Assembly: GCA_024402475.1 (NCBI GenBank)
Contig: JAKSTQ010000004.1
Span: 62,001-126,000, forward strand
Reading direction: 5' to 3'
DNA: 64,000 bases
DNA from: Treponema sp.
GTDB lineage: Bacteria > Spirochaetota > Spirochaetia > Treponematales > Treponemataceae
Shown one piece after another: positions 52,677-61,675 of the stretch; positions within the stretch are counted from its first letter, which is position 1, and each line of letters opens with the position of its first letter. Below the pieces are notes generated by a model that had not been told where the DNA came from, searched no databases, and was given only the letters and a program-made list of their open reading frames with translations. The translations under genes were made by a program, and so were the position numbers.

Positions 52677-55100
52677 ATGCAGTACGGTTATTTTGACGAC
52701 GAGAATAAAGAATATGTTATTACTCGTCCAGATACTCCTACTTCCTGGAGTAACTATCTTGGTTCAACAGTATACGGCGCTGTAATCACAAACAATGCTG
52801 GTGGTTATGGTTTCTATAAGTCAGGTGCACAGGGACGCTTTATGCGCCTTAAGTTCAATTCTGTTCCAATGGATCAGCCTGGCCGTTATTTCTATATCCG
52901 TGATAACGAAAGCAAGGATTACTGGTCGGGTTCATGGCAGCCTGTAGGTAAACCTCTTGATCAGTACAAAAGTGAATGTCGTCACGGTACAGCATATACA
53001 AAAATTACTTCTGAATATGCAGACATTAAATCAGAAAGCTTGTACTACGTTCCAGTTGGACAGACATTTGAATACTGGAGACTCAAGCTTACAAATACTG
53101 GTTCAAAACCACGTTCTTTGAGCGCATTCTCTTTCTGTGAACTTACAAATCAGTGGAGCACAGAACAGGATCAGGTTAACCTCCAGTATTCTATCTTCAT
53201 TTCAAAAGGTGCTTACAAAGACAATATGGTTAGCCTTTGTATCCACGAAAATCTTTACAAACAGTTCCCTGATGCAGAAGTTGGTCAGCAGGCAATGCTC
53301 GAATGGATGGCTATGCCAAACGTAGAAGTTGCAGGTTATGACACAAGCCGCGAAGGTTTCATCGGAACTTACGGAACATACGGTGCACCACGCGCTGTTA
53401 TCGAAGGAAAATGTTCTAACTCTGATGCTTACGGTGATAACATCTGTGGTTCTCTCCAGACAAACATCGAACTCAAACCAGGTGAATCAAAAGAAGTTCT
53501 GGTTATGTTCGGTATTGGTGACGGAAACATCGTAGGAACAAAACTTGTAAAAGAATTCGGTACAATCGAACGCGCTGACGCTGAACTTCAGAAATTGAAG
53601 GACATGTGGCATGCACGCCTTGGAAGTTTTGTTGCTAAAACTCCTGATGAAGATATCAACCATACAATCAATGTATGGGGACTTTACAACTGTCTTATTA
53701 CATTTGCTTGGAGCCGTGCAGCTTCACTTGTATACAACGGAGAACGCGACGGTCTTGGTTACCGCGACTCTGTTCAGGATATTCTTGGTGTATCAGCAGC
53801 TATTCCTGAAGATGCAGAAGAACGCCTTGTTCGCATGCTTTCAGGTCAGGTAGCAAACGGTGGTGCAATTCCTGTAATTACAAAAGATCATAATCCTGGA
53901 CACGAAAAAGAACCAGCTCCTGGTGAATTCCGTTCAGATGACTGTCAGTGGTTCTTCCACGCAGTTCCATGTTTCGTTGCAGAAACAGGTAAATTTGATT
54001 TCTATAACCGCGTAGTTCCATATGCTGATCATGGTGAAGCAACAGTTTACCAGCACCTTAAGCAGGCTCTTCTTTTCAACCTGGAACGCATGGGTGCAAA
54101 TGGTCTTCCTTGTGGTCTTCTTGCTGACTGGAACGACTGTCTTAAACTTGGTTACAAAGGTGAAAGTCTTTTCGTAGCATTCCAGCTTCGTCTTGGGCTT
54201 ACAACTTACTCTGACATCTCTCTCCGTCTTGGACACAAAGATGAATCTGACTGGGCTCTTGCTGAACGCGCTAAACTTGATAAAGCAATTCAGGATAAAT
54301 GCTGGGACGGCAAATGGTGGATCTGGGCTATCACAGAAAAAGGTGAAGTTTACGGAACAAAAACTTTCGAAGAAGGACAGATTTACTTTAATACACAGGT
54401 ATGGTCAGTTATGTCTGGCGCTGCAACTCCAGAACAGCAGAAAGCTTGTCTTGAAGCAGTAAAAGAAAAACTTGCTACACCTTATGGTCTTATGCTTTGT
54501 GCTCCACCTTTCGTAAAGGCTCCTCGCGATACAATGAGCTGTGTTGTATTCAATGCAGGTATCAAAGAAAACGCAGGTATCTTTAACCATACACAGGGTT
54601 GGGGTGTAATTGCAGAAACAATGCAGGGTAACGGTGACCGTGCTTACGAATACTGTAAAGCAGCTCTTCCTGCAAGTTACAATGACAAAGCAGAAATCCG
54701 TCAGTCAGAACCATATGTTGTTGGACAGACTACATATTCTACATACTCACCACGTGCAGGTAACTGTCGTGTTTCCTGGTTGTCTGGTGCAGCTACCTGG
54801 AACTACTACTCAACAACACAGTACATTCTTGGTATCCGTCCACAGTACGACGGTATGCTGATTGATCCATGTATTCCACACGAATGGGACGGATTCAGTG
54901 TAGAACGCCGCTGGAGAGGAATGAACCTTTCTATCGAAGTTCAGAACCCTTCACACATCAACAAGGGTGTTGAATATATCACAGTTGATGGTCAGCGTCT
55001 TGAAGCTGCAGTTATTCCTGTAAGCATGCTCAAAGACGGCAGCAAGATTGTTGCAGTAATGGGTAAAGATGCTAAAGAAGTTCCTGTAGAACGCGTATAA
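52677..55100 (+). CDS. GH94 sugar phosphorylase (cellobiose/chitobiose phosphorylase-like)
   Basis: Cytosolic phosphorylase of 807 residues that splits a disaccharide with phosphate. It starts MQYGYFDDENKEYVITRPDTP and has GLGYRDSVQDILG, the general acid Asp in LADWNDCLKL, and a C-terminus VERRWRGMNLSIEVQNPSHINKGVEYI that reminds me of N,N'-diacetylchitobiose phosphorylase as much as cellobiose phosphorylase. The substrate is therefore open. It differs clearly from the first GH94 (39187-41658) and is not a recent duplicate. A GAGGTAAG ribosome binding site precedes it, and an upstream palindrome may be its operator. Confidence 0.85.
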   Translation: MQYGYFDDENKEYVITRPDTPTSWSNYLGSTVYGAVITNNAGGYGFYKSGAQGRFMRLKFNSVPMDQPGRYFYIRDNESKDYWSGSWQPVGKPLDQYKSECRHGTAYTKITSEYADIKSESLYYVPVGQTFEYWRLKLTNTGSKPRSLSAFSFCELTNQWSTEQDQVNLQYSIFISKGAYKDNMVSLCIHENLYKQFPDAEVGQQAMLEWMAMPNVEVAGYDTSREGFIGTYGTYGAPRAVIEGKCSNSDAYGDNICGSLQTNIELKPGESKEVLVMFGIGDGNIVGTKLVKEFGTIERADAELQKLKDMWHARLGSFVAKTPDEDINHTINVWGLYNCLITFAWSRAASLVYNGERDGLGYRDSVQDILGVSAAIPEDAEERLVRMLSGQVANGGAIPVITKDHNPGHEKEPAPGEFRSDDCQWFFHAVPCFVAETGKFDFYNRVVPYADHGEATVYQHLKQALLFNLERMGANGLPCGLLADWNDCLKLGYKGESLFVAFQLRLGLTTYSDISLRLGHKDESDWALAERAKLDKAIQDKCWDGKWWIWAITEKGEVYGTKTFEEGQIYFNTQVWSVMSGAATPEQQKACLEAVKEKLATPYGLMLCAPPFVKAPRDTMSCVVFNAGIKENAGIFNHTQGWGVIAETMQGNGDRAYEYCKAALPASYNDKAEIRQSEPYVVGQTTYSTYSPRAGNCRVSWLSGAATWNYYSTTQYILGIRPQYDGMLIDPCIPHEWDGFSVERRWRGMNLSIEVQNPSHINKGVEYITVDGQRLEAAVIPVSMLKDGSKIVAVMGKDAKEVPVERV

Positions 55101-55127
55101 TTTCTGCCGGTTAAAACCGCAGTATTG

Positions 55128-55203
55128 AATGTCATACCGGGTAAGGTAAGATTCTTTCTTAAACGAAAGTTTTAAAAGCCATCCCGGTATGACATTTTTT
55201 TTT
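55128..55203 (+). terminator. long hairpin terminator after the second GH94 gene
   Basis: AATGTCATACCGGG (55128-55141) pairs perfectly with CCCGGTATGACATT (55183-55196), followed by TTTTTTTT. The 41-nt loop contains its own small hairpin. This is a strong terminator, though longer than usual. Confidence 0.75.
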
Positions 55204-55248
55204 ATTTTTTTGCAACCTTTTTAAGTATTTTGCGTCTAATTAGTATAA

Positions 55249-55283
55249 GCCGCACAGAGAGACTTGTAGATTATAAATGCGGC
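55249..55283 (+). other. hairpin in the leader of the ligase-fragment gene
   Basis: GCCGCA (55249-55254) can pair with TGCGGC (55278-55283) just after a TATAAG -10-like box (55244-55249). It lies 27 nt before the ATG at 55311 and is a minor leader structure of unknown significance. Confidence 0.3.
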
Positions 55284-55310
55284 AATTTACTTAAAGAGGA
55301 TTTTTTTATT

Positions 55311-55961
55311 ATGAAAAACAAGAATTCGACAATTCCTTCTATGCTTTCTGCTTTGTGCAAAAAGGCTCCTTCTAAAACTGCAATGTTCCTTAACAATGGA
55401 AATAAAATTTCTTACGAAGATATGATGTGGGATGTTTCTATGACAAGCCGCGCCCTTAAAGAACAGGGAATTACAAAAAGCAGTAAGGTTGCTTTGTTCA
55501 TGGATAACAGCCCTCAGACTGTAGTTTCATTCCTTGCAATTACAAAAATGGGTGCAGTTGCTGTTCTTTTAAGAAACGATTTCAGTAAAGAACAGATTGC
55601 TTCAATTCTCGAAGAAGCTGGACCTGACGCAGTATTTGTTTCAGAAAACAAAATGAAGTATCTTCCAAAAATTAAAGATATGGCTGTGCTTGCTCTTGAT
55701 GATAACCGCGTATTGAGCAGTGTTTCACGCCAGGTATCAAATTCAATTACAGAAGTTAAAGAAAAAGATAATGCAGTAATTCTTTACGGCTGCCAGAACG
55801 GACAGATATTCAGAAAGGAATACACACAGGAAGGTTTTGCAGATATGTCAAGTGAATGCAAAAAGTCAAATACATCTGGTCCTGTAAATACAATTATTGA
55901 TGCAGTAAAAACTTTCATTGCACCGGTTCTTAATGGTGTAACAGTAATGACTGCAATCTAA
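55311..55961 (+). CDS. truncated, degenerate AMP-binding (ANL) N-terminal domain protein
   Basis: 216 residues matching only the first part of AMP-forming acyl-CoA synthetases/ligases: TAMFLNNGNKISYEDMMWDVSMTSRAL, VALFMDNSPQTVVSFLAITKMGAVAVLL and PDAVFVSENKM are the standard N-terminal subdomain landmarks. Where the ATP-binding loop SGTTGxPK should follow ILY (157-159), it has GCQNGQIFRKE, and the protein ends 50 residues later without the catalytic core. It is bounded by a good GAGGA ribosome binding site and a terminator, so it is an intact short gene rather than a fresh truncation. A binding or regulatory role is possible. The start at 55311 follows from that site; earlier in-frame ATGs lack one. 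Confidence 0.65.
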   Translation: MKNKNSTIPSMLSALCKKAPSKTAMFLNNGNKISYEDMMWDVSMTSRALKEQGITKSSKVALFMDNSPQTVVSFLAITKMGAVAVLLRNDFSKEQIASILEEAGPDAVFVSENKMKYLPKIKDMAVLALDDNRVLSSVSRQVSNSITEVKEKDNAVILYGCQNGQIFRKEYTQEGFADMSSECKKSNTSGPVNTIIDAVKTFIAPVLNGVTVMTAI

Positions 55962-55995
55962 GAAAGCTTTTAGAAGTTTATAAGATAAAAAAAAA

Positions 55996-56028
55996 GAGTT
56001 CACTTTGTTAAAGTGAACTCTTTTTTTT
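55996..56028. terminator. bidirectional terminator
   Basis: GAGTTCACTTT (55996-56006) pairs with AAAGTGAACTC (56010-56020) around GTT, flanked by A- and T-runs. It is shared by the ligase-fragment gene and the convergent permease gene. Confidence 0.9.
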
Positions 56029-56029
56029 G

Positions 56030-56698
56030 TTATTTTTTGTCGCCTTTTGACATTTTCTTTTCAAGAGTGCCAAAAAGTTTTGTTAAGCCTAAAGTCAGGA
56101 CAAGATAAATTGCAGCACAGGTCAAAAGCGGAATCCATGCATTGTATGTTGCATTACGGATCATGTCGCCGGATTTTGTAAGGTCTGTAACTGCGATAAA
56201 GCTTGCAACAGAAGTTTCTTTAATCAATACGATAAATTCACTTGTGTATGTAGGCATTACGGCCTTTGCAGCCTGAGGAAGAATAATCTTGAATAAAGTC
56301 TGATTCTTGCTCAAACCAAGTGAACGGCCTGCTTCTGTCTGACCCAGTTCGATTCCCTGAATGCCGGCACGGAAAATTTCTGTACAGTAAGCACCTGAGT
56401 TTATTCCGTACGCAAGGATAGCAACAAGGAGTCTGTTTAAGCCAAGAGGAGCAAAGATTACAAAGTAAAAAATCATGAGCTGTGTAGCAAGCGGAATTCC
56501 ACGCAAAACTGTTGTATATACAGAAGCAATTGCGTTCAATAATTTATTCTTTGAAATCTTCATTAATGCAAAAATGCATCCTAATACAGTTCCGATGATA
56601 ATGGCACAGACAGCAATCAAAAGAGTTGTACCAAGTCCTTTTGCAATAAGAACCCATCTGTCTTGAGAAATCATTGTGTCATAAAATGCCTGGAACAT
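56030..56698 (-). CDS. polar amino acid ABC transporter permease
   Basis: 222-residue inner-membrane permease of the HisMQ/GlnP type. About five helices are visible, with the ABC-docking EAA loop EAGRSLGLSKNQTLFKIILPQAAK near 140-163 and the GYINSGAYCTEIFRAG-like start of the family. It works with the substrate-binding protein encoded just upstream (27 nt) and probably with the ATPase at 59214, which lies across a divergent promoter. Confidence 0.93.
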   Translation of the reverse strand: MFQAFYDTMISQDRWVLIAKGLGTTLLIAVCAIIIGTVLGCIFALMKISKNKLLNAIASVYTTVLRGIPLATQLMIFYFVIFAPLGLNRLLVAILAYGINSGAYCTEIFRAGIQGIELGQTEAGRSLGLSKNQTLFKIILPQAAKAVMPTYTSEFIVLIKETSVASFIAVTDLTKSGDMIRNATYNAWIPLLTCAAIYLVLTLGLTKLFGTLEKKMSKGDKK

Positions 56699-56725
56699 TG
56701 TATCTCCTTTGGAATTATAATCTGG

Positions 56726-57502
56726 TTATTTACGTACGATAATAACCTGTTCAGAAGCATAATAAGGAACTGAGAAATCAACGTTCTTTTTGCGTTCTTC
56801 TGTAACAGACATACCGGCAGCAATAAAGTCAATTGAACCTGAAGCAAGAGCAGGAATAAGTGCATCAAATTCCATGTTTACAATTTCAAGTTTAGCTTTG
56901 TAATTTTCAGCGATGTAACCGCCCATTGTGATGTCAAAACCAACGATGTCTTTGCCTTCAACATATTCAAATGGAGGGAATGCAGCGTTTGTTCCAAGTT
57001 TAACTGTTTTAGAACCTTCTGTTCCTTTAGCAGCTGGAATTACAATGTTGCCTTCTGCTGGCATGAATGCGTTAACGAGTGCAACATAGTCACCGTTATT
57101 CTGCATTGTGTTGATTGTTTCGTTGATTGAATCAAGAAGCTGTGTATTGCCTTTTTTTACTGCAATTGCATATTCTTCTTTGTTTTCTGTAAAAATCGGA
57201 TCGCGGATGATTGTAAGATCAGGATTTTTTGCAACGATTGCCTGTGCAGGAAGTTCATCAAGAACAACTGCATCGATAGCACCATTTTTAAGGTCGAGAG
57301 CTGCGTCCATTCCAGTTTTGAAAGATGCAAGTTTAACATCTTTTACGTTTTCCTGAACCCATGAATCTCCTGTAGTTCCTGACTGAACACCGATTCTAAG
57401 TCCGTCCAGGTCTTTAACGCCTGTAACATTAACGTTTGATTTACCGCATGATGCAAATGCAACTAATGATACTGCGGCCAAAATGAAAAGTGATTTTTTC
57501 AT
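56726..57502 (-). CDS. amino acid ABC transporter substrate-binding lipoprotein
   Basis: 258-residue periplasmic-binding protein of family 3 (glutamine/arginine/cystine type), anchored by a lipoprotein signal peptide (FASC, Cys19). The family 3 signature region reads FEYVEGKDIVGFDITMG, and the C-terminal VTEERKKNVDFSVPYY is typical. In circular-permuted fashion the conserved family start appears in the second half while the first half carries GLRIGVQSGTTGDSW, so the two lobes are swapped relative to the usual order. A GAGGAAA site precedes the ATG. Confidence 0.85.
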   Translation of the reverse strand: MKKSLFILAAVSLVAFASCGKSNVNVTGVKDLDGLRIGVQSGTTGDSWVQENVKDVKLASFKTGMDAALDLKNGAIDAVVLDELPAQAIVAKNPDLTIIRDPIFTENKEEYAIAVKKGNTQLLDSINETINTMQNNGDYVALVNAFMPAEGNIVIPAAKGTEGSKTVKLGTNAAFPPFEYVEGKDIVGFDITMGGYIAENYKAKLEIVNMEFDALIPALASGSIDFIAAGMSVTEERKKNVDFSVPYYASEQVIIVRK

Positions 57503-57534
57503 AAGTTTCCTCTATGATGTGTTTTGAATAACAA

Positions 57535-57567
57535 ATTATAGCATAAAGTCTTAAAAAACACTATAAT
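57535..57567. promoter_or_regulatory. divergent promoter region between transporter and citramalate synthase genes
   Basis: The minus strand has an extended -10 TGCTATAAT (57542-57535... core 57540-57535) for the binding-protein gene. The plus strand has TATAAT (57562-57567) for the citramalate synthase gene. Both -35 regions are weak, suggesting help from an activator. Confidence 0.5.
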
Positions 57568-57600
57568 AGAACAACAAAAAATTATTAAAAGAGGTTCAAT

Positions 57601-59202
57601 GTGGAAACTAAAAAAATCGAAATTCTGGATTCAACTTTACGTGATGGCGCTCAGGGCGAAGGCATCAGCTTTTCTATTCAGGATAAAATTCACATTGTAG
57701 AAGCTCTTGATGAACTTGGTGTTGACCTCGTAGAAGCAGGAAACCCTGGATCAAATCCTAAAGACATGGAATTTTTCCAGCAGGTAAAAAAACTCAATCT
57801 TAAACATGCTAAACTTTGTGCCTTTGGTTCAACACGCCGCAAGGGTATTTCATGTATCGAAGATACAAATCTTCAGAGTCTTCTTGCTGCAGAAACAGAA
57901 TATGTCGTATTCTTCGGAAAGTCATGGGATTTTCAGGTTACAGAAATTCTTCACACAACACTTGAAGAAAACCTTGAAATGATTCGTGATACTGCAAAAT
58001 TCCTTACAGAACATAACCGCAAGGTAATTTATGATGCAGAACATTTCTTTACCGGCTATCAGAAGAATAAGGAATACGCACTTAAATCTCTTCAGGCTGC
58101 CGTAGACGGCGGTGCATGCGTTTTGTGTCTTTGTGAAACAAAAGGCGGCTGTGTTCTTGATGAATGTTATGAAGCAACAAAAACAGTTGTTGATATGTTC
58201 GGTGATAAAGTCAGCGTGGGAATCCATACACACAATGACTCAGGTCTTGCTGTAGCAAATACACTTATGGCAGTTAATGCAGGTGCCCGCCATATTCAGG
58301 GAACACTTGCAGGTTTTGGTGAACGCACAGGAAACGCAAACCTGTCTACAATTATTGCAAACCTTCAGATCAAGATGGGTTACGATTGTGTTCCTGCCGA
58401 AAATCTTTCTTCACTTACACCAATCGTAAAACGCATTGCAGAAATTGCAAACATCAACCTTGATCCTGGAATGCCTTATGTCGGCGCAAATGCATTCAGT
58501 CATAAAGCGGGAATGCACATTGATGCAGTTCTTAAAAATCCTTCTGCTTATGAACATATCGAACCAGAAACAGTTGGAAATTCCCGTGTATTCCTTATGA
58601 GCGAAGTTGCAGGCCGTTCTACAATTATCGAAAAAGTTAAGAAGTTTGATCCGACAATTACCAGAGATAATCCTGTTGTTGCAGAAATCATGCAGAAAGT
58701 TAAGCAGCTTGAATACGAAGGCTATCAGTTCGAAGGTGCTGACGGTTCATTTGAACTTATGGTTCGTAAAACAATCGGAAAGTATCAGCCGTTCTTTAAA
58801 GTTCATTATTACCAGACAAACGGTGTTAATCCTCGTCCGGAAGAAGGCGTTTGTGCATGTGCACAGATTAAGGTAGAAGTTGACGGTAAAATTGAAGTTA
58901 CAGCCGGAGAAGGTGACGGACCTGTAAACGCTCTCGATATTGCTTTGCGTAAGGCTCTTGAAAAATTCTATCCTGCAGTTGCACAGATTCGTCTTACTGA
59001 CTATAAGGTTCGTGTATTGAGCGGTGAGTCTGCAACATCAAGCCGTGTACGCGTACTTATCGAAAGTACTGACGGTCAGGATTCTTGGACAACAATCGGT
59101 GTTTCAAGCGACATCATGGAAGCATCATGGCTTGCTCTTGTTGATTCTTTTGAATGTAAACTTATTAAAGATATCGAAAAACATTTTAAGAAAATTGTTT
59201 AA
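57601..59202 (+). CDS. cimA: (R)-citramalate synthase
   Basis: Condenses pyruvate with acetyl-CoA to citramalate, entering isoleucine synthesis without threonine. The 533-residue LeuA-family protein has STLRDGAQGEGISFS near 11-25, the metal-binding HTHNDSGLAVANT, GTLAGFGERTGNANLS, and a C-terminal LeuA allosteric dimer domain. The N-terminal pattern and length match the CimA group rather than isopropylmalate synthase. The start is GTG at 57601 with AGAGG ahead; an ATG two bases earlier is out of frame. It is followed after 11 nt by the amino acid transporter ATPase. Confidence 0.88.
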   Translation: METKKIEILDSTLRDGAQGEGISFSIQDKIHIVEALDELGVDLVEAGNPGSNPKDMEFFQQVKKLNLKHAKLCAFGSTRRKGISCIEDTNLQSLLAAETEYVVFFGKSWDFQVTEILHTTLEENLEMIRDTAKFLTEHNRKVIYDAEHFFTGYQKNKEYALKSLQAAVDGGACVLCLCETKGGCVLDECYEATKTVVDMFGDKVSVGIHTHNDSGLAVANTLMAVNAGARHIQGTLAGFGERTGNANLSTIIANLQIKMGYDCVPAENLSSLTPIVKRIAEIANINLDPGMPYVGANAFSHKAGMHIDAVLKNPSAYEHIEPETVGNSRVFLMSEVAGRSTIIEKVKKFDPTITRDNPVVAEIMQKVKQLEYEGYQFEGADGSFELMVRKTIGKYQPFFKVHYYQTNGVNPRPEEGVCACAQIKVEVDGKIEVTAGEGDGPVNALDIALRKALEKFYPAVAQIRLTDYKVRVLSGESATSSRVRVLIESTDGQDSWTTIGVSSDIMEASWLALVDSFECKLIKDIEKHFKKIV

Positions 59203-59213
59203 GGTGACTGTCC

Positions 59214-59966
59214 ATGTCTGATTCTATTATCAATGTTGAACATCTTAAAATTTCTTTTGGTGAACTTGAAGTCTTAAAAGACCTTTCTTTTGGAATTAAA
59301 AAGGGAGAAGTTCTTGGACTTTTAGGTCCATCAGGAAGCGGTAAATCAACAGCCCTGCGATGTATTGCACAGCTCGAAAAACCACAGGGCGGAATAATTT
59401 CTATCTGCGGTAATACTCTTATCAAAGACGGAATTTATTCCGGTAAAGAAGAAGTCAGAAAAGCACTCTCTAATGTTGGATTTGTTTTCCAGCAGTTTAA
59501 TCTTTTTCCGCATCTGAGTGTTCTTGAAAACATCGTTAAGCCTCAGATGCTTGTACAGAAAAAATCAAAAGACGACGCCGTTGTTCTTGCAAAATCGTTG
59601 ATTGCAAAAATGGGCCTGACAGGAAAAGAAGATTCTTATCCATGCCAGCTTTCAGGCGGTCAGCAGCAGCGTGTTTCAATTGCAAGAAGTCTTGCTCTTG
59701 AACCTCAGGTAATGCTTTTTGATGAACCTACATCTGCCCTTGATCCTGAACTTACCGGCGAAATCCTTGAAGTAATGCGCGGTCTTGCAGCAGAAAAAAA
59801 GACAATGATTGTAGTTACACATGAAATGGCATTTGCCCGTGATGTCTGTGACAGAATCATTTTTATGGATAAAGGCCTTATTGTAGAAGAAGGCGATCCA
59901 AAAATTATTATGGCAAATCCAAAGGAAGATCGTTTTAAGCAGTTCCTTTCAAGATTTAATCAGTAG
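59214..59966 (+). CDS. polar amino acid ABC transporter ATPase
   Basis: 250-residue GlnQ/HisP-type ATPase with Walker [10 protein letters not shown] (near 38-46), [13 protein letters not shown], the signature [15 protein letters not shown], Walker [15 protein letters not shown] and the switch VVTHEM. It is co-directional with cimA and most probably serves the permease and binding protein encoded on the opposite strand (56030-57502). No other permease is in the vicinity. Confidence 0.92.
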   Translation: MSDSIINVEHLKISFGELEVLKDLSFGIKKGEVLGLLGPSGSGKSTALRCIAQLEKPQGGIISICGNTLIKDGIYSGKEEVRKALSNVGFVFQQFNLFPHLSVLENIVKPQMLVQKKSKDDAVVLAKSLIAKMGLTGKEDSYPCQLSGGQQQRVSIARSLALEPQVMLFDEPTSALDPELTGEILEVMRGLAAEKKTMIVVTHEMAFARDVCDRIIFMDKGLIVEEGDPKIIMANPKEDRFKQFLSRFNQ

Positions 59967-59970
59967 ATTT

Positions 59971-59999
59971 TATTGCACTGATTGCAAAAAATATATATA
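59971..59999 (+). promoter_or_regulatory. probable promoter of the leader ORF and mgtE
   Basis: TATAAT (59994-59999) lies 17 nt after TATTGC (59971-59976) or 15 nt after TTGCAC (59973-59978). The start would be near 60006, with a leader of about 25 nt carrying AAAGGAGG. Confidence 0.45.
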
Positions 60000-60031
60000 A
60001 TGCTTTTATTCTAATCAAAGGAGGAAACCTT

Positions 60032-60115
60032 ATGGGTGACGGTGGTAGTAGCGGATCGTATCCGGCGAATTGTAAAACAATGCTGTCATACCTTTCTGCA
60101 GGTTTCCAGCTCTAA
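60032..60115 (+). CDS. 27-residue leader or small ORF ahead of mgtE
   Basis: ATG at 60032 preceded by AAAGGAGG (60017-60024) at 7-nt spacing, the strongest ribosome binding site I see in the window. The product is MGDGGSSGSYPANCKTMLSY followed by LSAGFQL, with one Cys and one Pro and no known family. After its TAA, the same frame stays open for 30 more codons with a hydrophobic run, ending at a stop 6 nt before mgtE's ATG. It could be a regulatory leader peptide for Mg2+ control, a small secreted or toxic peptide, or a remnant of a small membrane protein. It has no close neighbour except mgtE. Confidence 0.5.
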   Translation: MGDGGSSGSYPANCKTMLSYLSAGFQL

Positions 60116-60213
60116 GTTTTCAATTTACAAGCCAGATACATTCTCTTTTTAAGCACACTATTTTCTTTATCGGGCATTTTTCTGCTTGAAAAAAATTTTT
60201 GGGAGTAATTTAA

Positions 60214-61587
60214 ATGGCAGAACTCAACGTAAAATTTGAAGATACAATCAACCAGTTACTGGAAGAAAAGAAATACACATCCATCAAAGATATTCTTGTC
60301 TTGATGGCTCCGTCTGATCTTGCAGCAATTTTTGAACTTATAGAAGAAAAAAACATTCCGCTTGTATTCAGACTTTTACCAAAAAATAAGGCGGCTGATA
60401 CATTTGTCGAAATGGAAAACGAATATCAGGAACTTCTGATTAAAAGTTTTTCTGATTCAGAACTTAAAGCGATTCTTGATGAAATGTACGTTAACGATGC
60501 AGCAGACCTTGTAGAAGAAATGCCTGCAAATGTTGTTTCAAGAATTCTTAAGACAGTCGATTCAAAAACCCGTAAAGATATTAACCAGATTCTTCAGTAT
60601 CCGGAAAACTCTGCCGGTTCTATTATGACTACAGAATATGTTTCCCTTAAACTGGGAACTACTGTAGGGCAGGCAATTCAGATTATCCGTAAAACCGGCG
60701 TAGAAAAAAAATCTTTTTATGCCTGTTATGTCACAGAAAAAAGAAAACTTATCGGCCGGCTTTCTGTTAAGGACCTTCTTCTTGCCAAAAATGATGATAT
60801 CCTGATTGATGACATCATGAAGACCAACGTTCTCTGTGTTAACACTCATGATGACCAGGAAGAAGCATCAAAGCTTCTTGCAAAATATAATTTTTATGCA
60901 CTGCCAGTTGTAGATGCAGATCAGAATATGGTCGGTATCATTGCCTTTGATGATGCTCTTGAAGTAATGGAAGAAGAAACAACAGAAGATATCGAAATCA
61001 TGGCCGGTATGGCTCCATCTGATAAAACATATCTTCATTCAAGTCCATTTTATCTGTTTAAGCACCGTATTTTCTGGCTGATGCTTCTTATGATTTCTGC
61101 AACTTTTACAGGAATGATCATTACAGGATTTGAAAGTGCACTTGCAGTACAGGTTGTGCTTACAGCCTTTATTCCTATGCTGATGGATACAGGCGGAAAC
61201 TCAGGTTCTCAGTCTTCTGTTACAATTATCCGTGCAATTTCTCTTGGCGAGATTGAATTTAAGGATTTGCCGAAAGTTATTCTAAAAGAAATTACAACTG
61301 CCCTTATGTGTGGTCTTGTTCTTGCCGTGGTCTGTTTTGGAAAAATCATGCTGGTAGACAGGCTTTTATTGGGAAATACTGATGTCACTGTAACAATTGC
61401 ACTGATAGTATGTATGACCATGATGGCAACTGTTCTTGTTGCAAAATCTATCGGTTGTATTCTTCCTCTTTGTGCTAAGAAACTTGGATTTGATCCTGCT
61501 GTAATGGCAAGTCCATTTATTACAACAATCGTTGATGCACTTTCACTTTTAGTTTATTTTGGAATTGCTAAAGCATTATTGTTCTAA
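60214..61587 (+). CDS. mgtE: magnesium transporter MgtE
   Basis: Mg2+ channel/transporter of the inner membrane, 457 residues. The N-terminal superhelical domain (about 5-130), two CBS domains (about 135-255) and five membrane helices (about 285-455) are in the standard order. The selectivity region DTGGNSGSQSS and the pore-lining Asp in FITTIVDALSLLVY are visible. The CBS domains sense cytosolic Mg2+ in the family. The ATG has a GGGAG site. It may be co-transcribed with the short ORF upstream. Confidence 0.95.
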   Translation: MAELNVKFEDTINQLLEEKKYTSIKDILVLMAPSDLAAIFELIEEKNIPLVFRLLPKNKAADTFVEMENEYQELLIKSFSDSELKAILDEMYVNDAADLVEEMPANVVSRILKTVDSKTRKDINQILQYPENSAGSIMTTEYVSLKLGTTVGQAIQIIRKTGVEKKSFYACYVTEKRKLIGRLSVKDLLLAKNDDILIDDIMKTNVLCVNTHDDQEEASKLLAKYNFYALPVVDADQNMVGIIAFDDALEVMEEETTEDIEIMAGMAPSDKTYLHSSPFYLFKHRIFWLMLLMISATFTGMIITGFESALAVQVVLTAFIPMLMDTGGNSGSQSSVTIIRAISLGEIEFKDLPKVILKEITTALMCGLVLAVVCFGKIMLVDRLLLGNTDVTVTIALIVCMTMMATVLVAKSIGCILPLCAKKLGFDPAVMASPFITTIVDALSLLVYFGIAKALLF

Positions 61588-61597
61588 AAAATAAAAA

Positions 61598-61657
61598 AAG
61601 CCTGTGTCAAAACTGATAATGTATTTTGTACATTTTGATGACACAGGCCTTTTTTAT
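61598..61657. terminator. bidirectional terminator
   Basis: GCCTGTGTCA (61600-61609) pairs with TGACACAGGC (61639-61648), with flanking A- and T-runs. It is shared by mgtE and the convergent secreted-protein gene. Confidence 0.85.
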
Positions 61658-61675
61658 TAAATGTGTTTTATGATG

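Noticed and set aside
60017-60213. Mg2+ riboswitch (M-box) ahead of mgtE
   Set aside because: The interval is mostly a small ORF with a strong ribosome binding site, and I see no M-box stem pattern.
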